From NCBI GenBank assembly GCA_019722365.1, contig JADFUC010000480.1, forward strand, positions 62,001 through 126,000: a DNA stretch of 64,000 nucleotides, read 5' to 3'. Source of the stretch: Lithospermum erythrorhizon (Eukaryota > Streptophyta > Magnoliopsida > Boraginales > Boraginaceae). Under the pieces are notes generated by a model. The model ran no database searches. It was not told where the DNA came from and saw only the letters and a program-made list of their open reading frames with translations. Positions 13,810-24,935 of this stretch are shown piece after piece. Each line of letters begins with the position of its first letter. Position 1 is the first letter of the stretch. The translations under genes and the position numbers were made by a program.

Positions 13810-14275
13810 GACCTAACGTGTCATATGCACTAACTGCTACTACGATCGATACCAAGAAGCTAATCAGTGAGAGCCCTTTGGATTGCGGTGAAGGGCATCT
13901 TGGAAGTATCACGAGAATGACTAAAGATCTGTATTCTTCTTGGTATATGGTGGGAATGAAGAGTTCGTTGTTACCGGTTACACCGATGCCACTTTCCACA
14001 CCGATAGAGATGAGTACCGTTCCTACTCTAGATACATGTTTTGTCTTAATGAATTGGAAGCGATATCTTGGAGAACACTCAAACGAAATCTTGTAGTCGA
14101 TTCTACTACAGAATTTGAATACATTGCAGCATCGGATGCCGCAAAAGAAGCTTGTTGAATTAAGAACTTCGTGAATGAGCATCGAGTTGTGCCTAGCATT
14201 GAAGGGCCAGTGGAATTGTTATGTGACAATACTGGAGCCATTGCTCAAGCCAAAGAACCAGAACGCATCTGAGAG
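13810..14275 (+). pseudogene. copia RNase H remnant (element A)
   Basis: The frames contain TDATFHTDRDEYRS, a VDSTTEFEYIAASDAAKEAC block and LLCDNTGAIAQAKEPE, the standard RNase H signature of Tork/Angela-type copia elements. A TGA interrupts the domain directly after KEAC and a frameshift precedes TDATF. This is the closest part of the element to an intact reading. Confidence 0.8.
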
Positions 14276-14513
14276 TCGAGCCGCGTACCACTGAAAGTAT
14301 AGCTTTGATTAAGAGATATATGTATAGGCGAGGAGCTAGATTGACCAACAAAAATCATAGAAGATATGTATATCTGTGCCCTATGATATTTGCTTAGAAC
14401 TATTAAGTTTATCAATTCTTAGACTTGAGTATATAACTATCTATGTTATATGAGTTGTGTGCGTTGACTATTTCGAATATGGAAGCTTAAGCGGGGATAA
14501 ATAACGAGGCGTG

Positions 14514-17200
14514 TGTTAGGTGACACAATGAGTATAAAAATAGGTGTTGATATGTGTCGGTAGCGATTCATCCCATCAATAAATTAAAATGTGGAGTTAT
14601 TAATTTAATTAACGTAAATTGGACCCACTTTATATTTCATGGACTATAAATGTTGATGTTGGAAGTTAATAGTCGAGATAAGTTAAATCGAGAGACATCG
14701 CTTAAACTAAAACGGTCGGATTTTACCTCGTAAAACTCATTTTCCCTCATCGCTTCCATTACCAAGCAAGCCTTAAAAAACAAAACAAAAATCCCATCTC
14801 CTTTTTCCCCCACTCATAGCCGCGAGACCCCTCCCTTTTCCCATGATTTTCTTTCTTGATTTCTCTCCATCTACTTAAGCTTTGGTCCTAAATTTCTTGG
14901 AGAGTTTCCCCTCATCGTCCTCTTGGATTAAAGGTAAAGGGCGTCTTTTTAGTATTTCATGAGTTTCGAATGGGTTCACTTTGTTGACTTTTTTTGTATT
15001 TCGATTTATATTTCTAAGCGATTCTTAGGCCTTAAAATTAGTTGTTCTTGGTAAAGTTTAAGAATTTGGATAGATATTTCTTGGCGTTTTGGGGACGTTG
15101 ACTTTTGGAAATTAGTTTGACTTCGAGGTTTTGGGGGTTTAATATGGCATATAATTATTATCTAAGCTTAGATTATAGTATAGGAGGTGATAATAACCGA
15201 TTTTTGGGGTAGTTGTGTTGACTTTCAAGTTGACTTCGGGTTGACTTTTTTCAAAAAACGTTTTTAATGGTATAAGTATGTTCTTGGACCTTTATTATAG
15301 TTGTTTGAGGTGGAATTGTGATTTATAAGTTGTTGGATGAATATATGTTGAAATTAGTTTTATTAGATTTGGTTAGTAAACGGGTTGTGAGGTTAAAGGT
15401 TGTTAGAAATGGGTTTAGTTGGTTGGAAAAGTTGATATTTTGGATTGGTTAAAATTGTTTAAAGTGTTAGAAATGGCGTTAGAGAGGGGGCCGAAATGGT
15501 TAAGGTGTGGGTTGTTCGATATTGCGTCGTTTAGTTTATCGTTTAAGCTTAACTAGTAATATTTTACCTAAAGTGGCTAATTGGTACTAAAAGTTGTTAA
15601 AAAGAGAATTTATAACGAAGTTTGTAGTAATGTCGTGCTTTTCGATTGTTTTATTTAGACTCGGAGCAGCGGGAAGAAACTGCGGATCGATTGTTGTATC
15701 GGTGCTAGTGGTACTAGCCAAAGATGGGGATTTATCACTCGTGTGATAATATTACGTTTGAGTGAAGTACTTGATAAATAGATATGTGACTACATAATTG
15801 TGTTACGAATTTATATGATAGTGTAAATTGTGAAGTTGTGAAATGTTGTGTTGTATGGTGGATGCATTATGTATATTATGGTAGTATGTTTTATATGAGA
15901 TTATTGTATTATGTATATTATGGGTGCCATATTAAGATTGTTGTGTGATTGTTGCATGATTGTTTATCTCACAGGATTGTTGTAGTTGTTGTGATGTTAA
16001 TTGAGTGGAGTAATGCGGTTATGTTTTGTCATGGTTGGTATGTTTGGTGTGATGTTGGTTGTTGGTCATGCTTGGTTTCATATAGAGGAAGTAATGTACC
16101 ATGTATTAAGATGTGGGCATGTTGAATTCGCATGTAAGTCGTGCATGCGGTTTATGATATTGTATGGGTGATCGAAGGGTGAGCCTGCCGGGAAAAGGAT
16201 ATGATATTATATGGGAGAGCGAAGGGTGAGCCTGCCGGGAAAAGGATATGATATTATATTGTGTTACATGGGTGAGCCTGCCGGAAAGGGCAATGACATT
16301 ATATAAATGTCGGATACAGTTATTGTGTGCATTGTGTTGACATTGGGAGGATGTCACTGAGTTTGAAATGTTGATAATGTCATGGTTTTATTTTCAGGAG
16401 TTTTGGTATATTTTTTTATTGTGGTATAACCGTTGTGTTTGAGAATTTATGATGTTTTCAGCTTGATTGTGACATGCTATCTCGCGTGATAACATATGGG
16501 TTAACATAAGAAGTTGAGTCCTCTAAAATGTATATATCTTTGATGATGATGATTATTATTATGATGCTATGGATATTTGAGTATATTCACTATTGTACAT
16601 ATATATACTCTATCGCCTACGTCTATATCTTTTGTTGTGTACCTCATTCGGATGTGGATAAGTTACCACCCGGGTGATTCGTTTCCACTAAGGCACATCG
16701 AGGCTTGCCCTTCCAACCTCAGTTGACGGGTGCAGCGTGAGGAAGGCACGATTAAGTTAGATTAAAGTGATCGTTGATTGTACTTAGGTGAGAGACAGGT
16801 GGCTAGGATCCTCGGCAGTCATTTTTCTACTCAATCATTTTTGGTGTACTCAGACTTCGTATTTTGTTTTGGTGTTGAAAATTTATAAACTGTTTTATGG
16901 AGTATTTTGGACTTGGTAATGTTGAGGTGCATTTTAGTTTGGATTTGGTGATGCCACGATGGATTTAAACTCTGTGTGTAATTACATTTTTTCTTGTAAT
17001 TCGATTATATACATCTTAGTATACTTTGTAATTGTTAGTGGGATTATAAACACTAGTAAAATTATTCTATTATCGATTATGGAATATTTTTTGACATATA
17101 GATTAGGATTGTTCTTTATGTATTCTACATTGTAGTTCATTATAGTCCCACTACTCCCACATGAGTGTCTTCGATCGTCTGAGAGATGTACAGACAGAGC
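14514..17200 (+). mobile_element. Long gypsy-type LTR and leader
   Basis: The segment begins with TGTTAGGTGACAC and has a leader-like pyrimidine-rich tract with GGTAAAGG near 14935. From 15720 to 16400 it shares ordered motifs with 916-1335. It directly abuts the truncated copia element A. The gag remnant at 17732 lies downstream in the same orientation, so this should be the 5' LTR side. The 3' end of the LTR and a primer site could not be placed. The Ty3/gypsy assignment is inferred. Confidence 0.4.
16161..16305. repeat. Three-copy 46-47 bp tandem repeat
   Basis: CGAAGGGTGAGCCTGCCGGG starts at 16173 and 16220 and a shorter copy (GGGTGAGCCTGCCGG) at 16270, giving a period of 46-47 bp. The first two copies are almost identical over about 40 bp. 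A single related copy is at 1313. It is internal to the LTR and non-coding. Confidence 0.8.
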
Positions 17201-17731
17201 CATAACTTCGAGTTATGAGGTCGAGATTTTTGAGGAAGGTTCTAGGCTGAAATTGAATATGTAATAATTAATAAGCTAATTGCTCAGGAAGGATTAGGAT
17301 CTTAGCGAAGACAAAGTGCGTTATGACGGTACTTGGTGATGCGTCGAGGTTAAGAGCCTCATGATATATTCAATGTCGTACCACGTCATGGTTAGAATAC
17401 CACTATGTAAGAGTGGTTGATATCTTTGAGTTGAGATTCTCCTTCGTATTCACGATTCTTTGAAAAGGATATGATGCATATGCTCCAGGCAGCACAAAGT
17501 CGACGCATGGGGAGAATCACGTGAGAAATGATGAGATTGATAGAGCAACTCCGGTAATGGAATCCCTATCTCTCTGGTGGCCATGAATACAATCATGTAT
17601 ACTTATCCCTTGCATGGTATCCGATAATATCATTGGGTACAATGAAATCACGAGGCGAAGAATGCATTGGCTTCACTTTATGAGATAATATGCGAGGATG
17701 AGGAGATGCTCCACTGAGACCCGACTCTGCC

Positions 17732-17926
17732 GATTTTGTACAAATTGTAAAAGAAAGGAAGAGGCAAAGGGAAAGCGAGAACCGACAGATGACTCAAATC
17801 ACATTACTTGAGTTGCAGGTCATCGAGAAGAAAGGTTGCCGAGAAAAGTCCCCTCCCACTAAAAGGCCGAGACATTATTCGATCACCGCAGTCGTCTTGA
17901 GAGAATGCAGTCATATTATGACTTGA
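17732..17926 (+). pseudogene. gypsy gag remnant (inferred)
   Basis: An open stretch of 64 codons ending at a TGA encodes a very basic, charged peptide (KERKRQRESENRQMTQ near its start, then SPPTKRPRHY). It lacks a start and is flanked by stops. Charged, coiled-coil-like composition just downstream of an LTR suits a gag fragment of a gypsy element, but no zinc knuckle or diagnostic motif is visible. Confidence 0.35.
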
Positions 17927-17929
17927 GAT

Positions 17930-20900
17930 ACTTCATTTTCTGATACGATAATGCTACTTTCATTAATCAACATAGTGACATTTATTTGAAATCGTGGAGT
18001 GGTCGAAGATTGCTGGAGATGGTATAGACTACTGGGCGTGCATATGAGATGACACGGATTACCCGATTTTATCGTTTCTAGTTAGACTACTATTTCATTA
18101 CATTGTCACAATTGTGGCTTCCTGCTTTGATTAGAAATGTCTTTTTCATTTATGTTTTGAACATGGATATTTTTTTTTTATGTTTTGAGATTAATACAAC
18201 TCGTTGCTTATTAGTTCGCGCATAAAGTTACAAGTGATAATCATATCTCCATGATATTAGTTAGACCAACATAAGAAAATATCATAGTATGTATGCCTAT
18301 AAGAATTCAAGTAAAGTGACTTGAAATCCGATCTAATAACATTTTATGAATTGTAAATGTATAAACACATGAATGAAAGATCATATAGACGGAATCCTTA
18401 GAATCATATATTCTGAGTAATATGATTACAATATGAATAACACAGTCAACTTAAATTTTATTGTTTAGAACAAGATATTTATTAAAAGCCATAAATAAAT
18501 ATTTAAGAGAATAATAAATAGAAATACTCTCACTTTATTGCTAGGATAATAACTTAGTAAAATATAAATGTCTATATTTACTACTGTATTTTAGAAATAC
18601 AGGAATAATATTTGAATAGTTTAAATGATCGAGATTTAGCTTAAATAAACATTTAACATCCTTTAAATTGTTAAAGGGATATACCTATATTAGATAAACC
18701 AGATTCATCTAATAAACTCGAATTACATATTCACCTTCAGCCTAGCTTGCACACTGACAAACATGTATAACTCAACTAATCAACATCTAGAACATCACAT
18801 AAAGATGTGATATGGAACTTTTCCATAATAGTCAGGTTCAAAATCCTATAAAACTTTCACCCAAGTCAACCAATTGACAAAATTCTAAGATGAACTTGAA
18901 CTTGTTGTTACTACAATGGTAATCCTAATAAAAGATGATGTTTTTAAGGAAACAACCATGAACATCAATGATGACGATTTAGGATTTGTAAGATAAGGAG
19001 ATAGTATAAATATATCCAAACTTAGATTTGCATATTAACATATTTACTCCAAGATAACATGTTTTATCAAAGAACAAATAACTACTATAATACAAATGAT
19101 TAATTAAATGGAAATATCCATATTTACAATACTTGACTGATAAATAGAATTTGTCCAAGTCAATGTGATTCTTGTACTGGATAAATTTTCAATTAGTCAT
19201 AGCTATTTTAGATCATCCGGATCTACAATAGTTGAGATATACATGACTTAATGAATAGTTTAAAACGTTTGAATTCATTAATGGAAATTAGATTCTTGTA
19301 TAGACAAGAAGGTCAGTGGGAGCTAGCCAACTTGTGCAAATTAGTATGTATTAGACATTCTAATGATAGAGAATGACACAGCCACCTCGAATCGGATTTT
19401 TTACGAGTTTCTCTGTAAAAGGATTAAGGAATGACTCGAATCTTTCTAGAATTCATAGAGACCCAATTGAATGAACTTAACAAGATGAGTCATGCTTATA
19501 CTGATAATGCATTCAACCAAGGATCCAAGATGAATACCTTAAAGAAAGAATCTTTCGAGAAATACAACTTTCCTCCCACATTATAAAGTTGTATAAGAGG
19601 AAAGAAGAGCAATGGAAATAGAAGGGGACTACATTTGTATTAGTCACTTAAACTAGCAGAGACGATCGTCGGGCTCAGTTGAACTAAAGTGAACTGATAG
19701 ATAGAGTCGTGAACGACTTGTTAAAATAAAAAGTATAACACAACAAATTACTACAAAATATAGAAATTGGGTACAGTTACAATCTGAGAAGTTGTGAATA
19801 AGAAGCAAGTCGGATTATAATACGGACGAGTGATCTTGAAAGTTGCCCTAGTTAGATGTTGGGATAAAGATGGTTATCTCTAATAGATTGTTGAAGTTGG
19901 AGAATCAAGATCTCATTGTTAATCCGAACATGTACTTAGATAATGACACTTCCTTTATAGTTGAATATAAAAGTGCATATGTACATAAAGTTGAGAATAA
20001 AGAACAACATTCGACTAGATACCCAGCCAATCAACCACAGTGGTATGAGCATGCTAAGAAGAAGTAATGTTCTTCTTTCGATGCTCAAGTGATGCTAGAT
20101 TTAATGGGAGCTATTATTTTGTCTGAATGTCATAAAACAACCATTATATGACAATGCTGTTGAATCTGAGCTTCAAGATTCAGGACCACATCATTACTAT
20201 GGATAATGATGAATGTGTGTAAAATATATATACCTCGTTACTATAAGTAATGAATTTTTGGGTTCCGCTGGCAATCTATGTTATTCTTTAGGGGTTTTCG
20301 ATTACTTGATCCAAATAAAAAAACCTCTAACAAGCCAAGAAGACAATAAGATTGTCTCGTCCCTAGTTAGGTGTTCAATGATTGGAATCGAACACCAAAC
20401 GACTAGTTTGTGTTTGAATGTGTCGATCAATTTCTTGGATCAAAAGGGAGTATGGATACTCTAATCAATCACATGGGTTTATGGGCATTGAAATAGTTTG
20501 AAGTCATAGTACTAGAAAATGACAGCCGTGAGAACTTGGAAGAGAAGTTATCTGTGTCCCAAGAATAATCTCACAGAGCTTATGTTAAATGGCGATTCTT
20601 AGACCTGAGTGACAGGAGTTCATAGATATTGGAGTAACGTGCTTTGACCTTGTCAAACGTCCTCTGTAGCAGAAGGAGGATTATAACTTGGCGTATGGGG
20701 CGGGTATTCTATAAGAGTATAAATAGAGGCTGGTCTGATAAGCCAGTTCACACACCGGAAAAATCGATTTCTATAATCTTGGAGAATTAAGGGTGATTTG
20801 GTAGCCGACCCGACTATGAGTTGGATATCACATTAACTGTCTACCAAAAGAACTGCGGTGCGAGATTTTGGTGACACGTTTCTTACAAAGCTTGACCGCT

Positions 20901-20940
20901 AGAAATGCATGCTCCGAAGAATCATTGAAAATCGCATGTC
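17930..20940 (+). mobile_element. Heavily decayed copia element B
   Basis: Little can be read. Near 19290-19320 the sequence aligns with the copia RT stretch of element A around 13395-13420 (CTTGT-TACAAGAAGGT-AGTGGGAG). From about 20465 onward the non-coding sequence, with ATCTGTGTCCC and TTAAATGGCGATT, resembles the region between RNase H and 3' LTR of the copia element ending at 25.7 kb. A TATA-like AGTATAAATAGAGG lies at about 20717. The remaining DNA is featureless. Confidence 0.45.
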
Positions 20941-20955
20941 GAAGGAATCATTGAT

Positions 20956-21503
20956 TCAATTGGCACATTTTATTATTCATTTCGAACAATACATAAAATT
21001 TTTGGGGAGAAAACCCCAAAAAGCAAAATAGTACGAGCTGAAAAGTAAATAATAAAAATTACAAACTGGCCTATGGTATTTGGAGTCCTAATTGTTGAGC
21101 GCGCAGTGTTCGACGAAATGCCTCAATAGATTATCCCAACCTAAGCTGTGGGTGCCTTGAAATCTCCAGCTGTATCAATCTCTGCATTGCTCTATCAATT
21201 GTGCCCTCTAACCATACAAAATCTTGCTTCTTCTTCCACACGTGTTTTGCAATCCAATCAGCTGCCATGTTTCTCTCCCTTAAAATATGCATCCGTGAAG
21301 AACCGGAGGCCTGAATAAGAGTTGCAATCTGCGTAATCTTGCTCTGAAGTGTCCAATGCGCTTCCTTCGTCTTTATCATGTTGACCAATTGTAAAGAATC
21401 CACTTCAATGCTTAGTTTGCCATAGCCCTCAGTAACACACCTCCTCAAGCAACCAAGTAAAGCCTCGACCTTAGCGTGCAAGGGTGATGAAGTAAAATCT
21501 TGG
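20956..21503 (-). mobile_element. 5'-truncated LINE insertion
   Basis: A minus-strand LINE tail is flanked by identical 9-bp direct repeats, ATCATTGAT, at 20947-20955 and 21504-21512. The related copia element at 25682-25712 shows the uninterrupted site (GGAATCGTTGATAG), which confirms an insertion. It contains the end of an ORF2 (RNase H) and about 175 bp of 3' UTR. There is no long poly-A; the end reads GAATAATAAAATG. Length and TSD fit target-primed reverse transcription of a truncated L1. Confidence 0.8.
21131..21503 (-). pseudogene. LINE ORF2 C-terminal RNase H domain
   Basis: About 124 open codons belong to the plant RVT_3/RNase H family. Recognisable are the EVDSLQLVNMI block, which carries one of the acidic active-site residues, and the end motif RERNMAADWIAKH (usually R-x-x-N-x-x-AD-x-L/I-A). 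The domain is truncated at its N terminus by the insertion end; the first methionine in this frame comes from the target-site duplication, so the real protein extended further. Some plant L1 elements carry such an RNase H at the C terminus of ORF2. It is open, so relatively young, but has no start of its own. Confidence 0.8.
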
Positions 21504-21536
21504 ATCATTGATACTAATATCAGAAATCGTTCAAGG

Positions 21537-21645
21537 GCAAGTGGGAGTCTTGGAATTATGAGATAATCGATCTCATAAAATGCCCGTTGAACAATTTTAG
21601 ATTAATACGACGATTTACTCATTCAAGTTAAATCAAAAGAACCAC

Positions 21646-21648
<3 letters not shown>
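21537..21648 (+). mobile_element. copia element B polypurine tract and 3' LTR start
   Basis: The polypurine tract GGCAAGTGGGAG ends at 21546 and is followed by an LTR start aligning with the LTR at 25724 (GAATTATGAGAT, then GATTTACTCATTCAAGTTA). After about 100 bp the LTR gives way to the (TA)16 run and pararetroviral sequence. The intact LTR has TTATATATGTTG at that point, so the TA tract of the LTR is the break position. Confidence 0.7.

Positions 21649-21680
<32 letters not shown>
21649..21680. repeat. (TA)16 dinucleotide repeat
   Basis: Sixteen perfect TA units. The run lies exactly at the boundary between copia LTR sequence and the pararetroviral leader, a flank often reported for endogenous florendoviruses. 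Confidence 0.95.
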
Positions 21681-21681
<1 letters not shown>

Positions 21682-23420
21682 CCTAATATTTTAATGTTAT
21701 TCCTTATATAGATCGCGGCCTTTATCATCTTTAGATCTTCCTAGCGGTAAAATTCTCTAGCGAGGAAAATCATTCTTCAAACATATCCAGAATTTCAGTT
21801 TTGAATCTCAATAATATTGTAAGTTTCAAACATCAATCTTTTATTTTTCCCATATGTTTTCTTTTGCTATATGTTTTGTTTAAATATTTAATTTAGTTTG
21901 CATATCTATTTATTGCATCCTTCGATTATTTGTTGCGATCTGAGAATTCACAGTATCGAGCCGGGGGAAGGAAATTATATTAAATAGATCTGTTGTTCAT
22001 AGCCCGAAACGTTAAGAACCTTTGAGTCTTTTAGAGCCCGGATAAACTAGTTGTAAGTCCTTTGGTTGGCAATAAATCTAGGATTAAGCGGGTGTACGTA
22101 GAAGGATCTTTTAACTTATGCGCTATTTTTCATGGATGTGTTTTAATCGATCTGCTTCCACTTCTAGTTCAAATACTGTGACTTCTTTAGATAATAAGAG
22201 AGTAATAAATTCTCAAGAATATACTATCGAAAACTTTGAAGAATCCATAGATAACTGGGAAATACCTAAAGTACATAAAAATCAAATATATGAAATTGAT
22301 TGGAAAAGAATATTTAAAACAGACTACTCTATAAAAACGGAAGAACGTGATATCAAATATCGGCCCTTTGGTATTCAATTGTTATCCCCGACAATCTATT
22401 AAAAAACAAAGAGAAAAATGTAATTTATATACATATAGATGCAGTTTCAAGTAGGCTTTAAACCTTTAACAAAGAAGGATTAAATACCTCACATCATGCG
22501 GTCTAAGAGATGCTCGGAGTTCACGATTCACGAGGACTCTCTCCTCGATTACATTGAATCAAGTCTATGTAATTGAATTTGATATCTTTTTGATTGATAT
22601 CCAAACCTATCCATATCGTTAAAATATTTAAAATATTTTAAATTGTTTAACCTTACTAATTAAAGCACATAATTAATGAAATGCTTAAAGGATTTATTCT
22701 TATAGCCATAATATATAGAGTCTACTATAAATCCATGTATTCTGCCTTTGGTTCCAAATTTAAAAGCCAAAAAATAACTAACAATTGAGAAACCGTTTTC
22801 CTTTAGGCAGACATATCTAGGTCAAATACTGTCATTCTAAGATCAATAAAATGATCTGATATATCATTACCAGATGAATGGCTCTTGGAAGGAACCCTTT
22901 CCAAAAACCACTTAATCCACGCTACTAATACTAGTTTAAAAAGGGTAACCCAGTCTGATGACGGAAGTGTAAAACTTCCATTCACTAGAAGCTGCAGGAG
23001 CTTTAGAAGTAATAAATAGATCACGGCAAATCTACCATAGATCTTGAAAAAATCTCTCGAGATACATACGTATAATAAATATTCCCACCTACAAAACAAA
23101 GGTACTCGACCTCGGATATCCCAAATAACCTATTTCAGACGGTGATTATACCACGGAGATTCCAAAATCTATATACAAACAAACAGATCACCAAGAATAT
23201 GCACCTCCAGCATCTCCCTTGACCTCGGTGATTCTTGAAAATCTTAGAAATGAACTAAATGTTTTAGAAAAAGATTTTCAAATTGACAAATAATATTACA
23301 AGAATGATTTCTATGCTTCTCACAATCTAGAGAAGAGAAATTGGTTTTTCAAAAACTTCTTGAACCAGAGAAAAGAATCCAAGAAATTTTTTATGATTTC
23401 ATATCTATAATTAAATTAAC
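21681..23420 (+). mobile_element. Endogenous pararetrovirus fragment (Caulimoviridae, florendo/petuvirus-like)
   Basis: A plus-strand 5' segment of an integrated plant pararetrovirus: a leader of about 440 bp, then the movement-protein region, then a linker toward the coat-protein region. Recognition rests on four short conserved blocks in the right order (RPFGIQLLSP; a QVGFKPLT block; LRDAR; EDSLLDYIESSLC), and later a WFFKNFLNQR block near 23340. Protease, RT and RNase H are absent because the right end passes into copia integrase sequence near 23415-23435. Stops and frameshifts make it a relic. Genus assignment is inferred from the TA flank and motif style. Confidence 0.75.
22118..22560 (+). 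pseudogene. Pararetroviral movement-protein region (ORF1 N terminus), broken
   Basis: From the ATG at 22118 a frame of 94 codons is open and includes the block RPFGIQLLSP about ten residues before a TAA at 22400. The remaining conserved blocks continue in other frames: the QVGFKPLT block near 22450, LRDAR near 22505 and the EDSLLDYIESSLC block near 22535. At least two frameshifts and several stops are therefore present. In intact relatives this domain belongs to the 30K cell-to-cell movement family. The copy cannot encode a working protein. Confidence 0.75.
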
Positions 23421-23424
23421 TCCT

Positions 23425-24935
23425 TTAACTCTGCATGAGTTGTGGTTTAAGAAGCCTCCCAAAATAGCATACATGAGAATTTGGGGATGTGAATTCTATG
23501 TTAAGAAAGTGAACAGAGACAAGCTGAGACCTAAATCCGACGAATGCTACTTCATTAGATACCCTAAGGAAACTCTATGGTATTACTTCTATCAGAAAAA
23601 TGAGAATAAAATCTTTATTGCTCGTACTGGTGTCTTCCTTGAAAGGGAATACATGGATAAAAGACTCAGGGATAATAATCTTGAACTTGTTCAAGAATGA
23701 GAGGAGGTTGGTAATGCGCTTTGATTGAGGAATCGATTATGATGGGGAAACCTTAACCAATTGTGAAGTTTAAAATCCATTCGATTCTGTAGCCATTTGC
23801 TACATATTACGATTTCGAAATATGGCGGATGGATCCAAAAAGCGACATTCTGAATGAGAATCTAGAAAGAGGGCGTGTACATGACCGCGACCTCAGGGTT
23901 TTACATGTCCAAAGGTCTAAGAAGGTATGCAAGCTAAACCCGGATCCATCTGTAATTACGAGGCAGTATCTAGGAGTTAGAATCTTTCCTTCAATGGAAG
24001 CAATCAAAGTTTGAAACTTTCCTAGAAGCGAAGAATATTCTTGTGTATAGAAGGTTGAGTGGGAGATTGCATTACATTTGTGATCTGTATGCCAGATGAC
24101 ATGCTTTAAGTAAGCGACATACGATGGCAGGAGTCAATCAAAGCATGGTTATGCAAACTCTATTTCTCGATGAAGGACCTAGGAGAGGTCGATACATTCT
24201 TGGAATCAAGATACATAGAAATGGATTCAAGCGAAGCTCATTGGACTAAATCAGAACACTTATATTGACAAGTTTACGCATAGATTCCACATGGAGGCTC
24301 GAAGGGTAATCTTCCCGTTAGACATGGAATATCCTGCCCAGTGGATTACAACGGCCCTCTCTCTGAGGCAAGATAATGGCACATGAGTAAAGTTCCATAT
24401 GCCTCGGCCATAGGATCTATCATGTACGCATGTTATGCACCGACTAGGCGTTTATTATGCTTTTTGAGTGTAAGCGAGCGTTACGGTCGTGTCAGGGTGA
24501 CACCTTGCTTTGGGGGAAAGCGGTAAAGGCTATCCTTAGAAGATACTTAAGAAGGATGTATGTCTCGTGTATGGAGGAAGGATAAAGGTTGTTAGTAGAG
24601 GCAGCTACCACCAGGAATACGTTCCAAACCGACAAAGATGATTCTAGATCTCGATGCAGTTATGTAATGCAACGGTGGAGGCGATGTCTTGGGAGCAATA
24701 GCAAACAAGGCATTGTGGCCGACTCGACAATAGAAGCTGAGTACATTGCAGCATCGGAAGCTGCAAAGGAAGCTTGTTGGATCAAGAAGTTCGTAAGTGA
24801 ACTTGGAGTGGTACCTAGCATTGAGAATCTAGTACAGCTATTATGCGACAAGCTGAGTGTAATTGCTCAAACTAAGGAACCCAAGAGCCACGCCCCGATC
24901 CAAGCATGTACTCAAGAAATACCATCTCATTAGGG
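23425..24935 (+). mobile_element. Decayed copia pol fragment (element C)
   Basis: It begins inside the integrase C-terminal motif (LHELWFKKPPK, RIWGCEFYVKK) directly after pararetroviral sequence and runs through RT to RNase H. One frame is open over about 95 codons (23430-23700). Later parts are broken: FSMKDLGE near 24160 and GIKIHRN near 24205 are RT; the RNase H follows. The family is the same as element A. gag, protease and 5' LTR are missing. Confidence 0.75.
24589..24933 (+). pseudogene. copia RNase H remnant (element C)
   Basis: An open frame of 114 codons covers most of an RNase H domain: TDKDDSRS, the VADSTIEAEYIAASEAAKE block with its acidic and EAEY residues, WIKKFVSELGVVPSIE and LLCDKLSVIAQTKEP (normally CDNxGAIAQAKEP). 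The frame ends where the HILRRYHLI-type end motif should follow. The first residues are out of alignment with the family, and upstream RT is in other frames. It is better preserved than the copy near 14.1 kb. Confidence 0.8.

Larger units (their letters stand above)
8583..14480 (+). mobile_element. Decayed Ty1/copia interior (element A, Tork/Angela-like)
   Basis: This interior is in plus-strand order gag, protease, integrase, RT, RNase H, all broken by stops and frameshifts. About 2 kb of AT-rich DNA (8.6-10.8 kb) separates the primer site from the first gag-like peptide, more than usual, so extra sequence has probably been inserted. After RNase H the polypurine tract and 3' LTR are not found; a gypsy-type LTR begins near 14510 instead. 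The lineage is judged from the RNase H and gag wording only. Confidence 0.75.

Noticed and set aside
13709..14182. Minus-strand open frame of 157 codons
   Set aside because: Antisense to copia RNase H; its composition is explained by the opposite strand.
16161..16305. CRISPR-like regular repeats
   Set aside because: Plant nuclear DNA; three 46-47 bp direct copies with no spacers are an LTR minisatellite.
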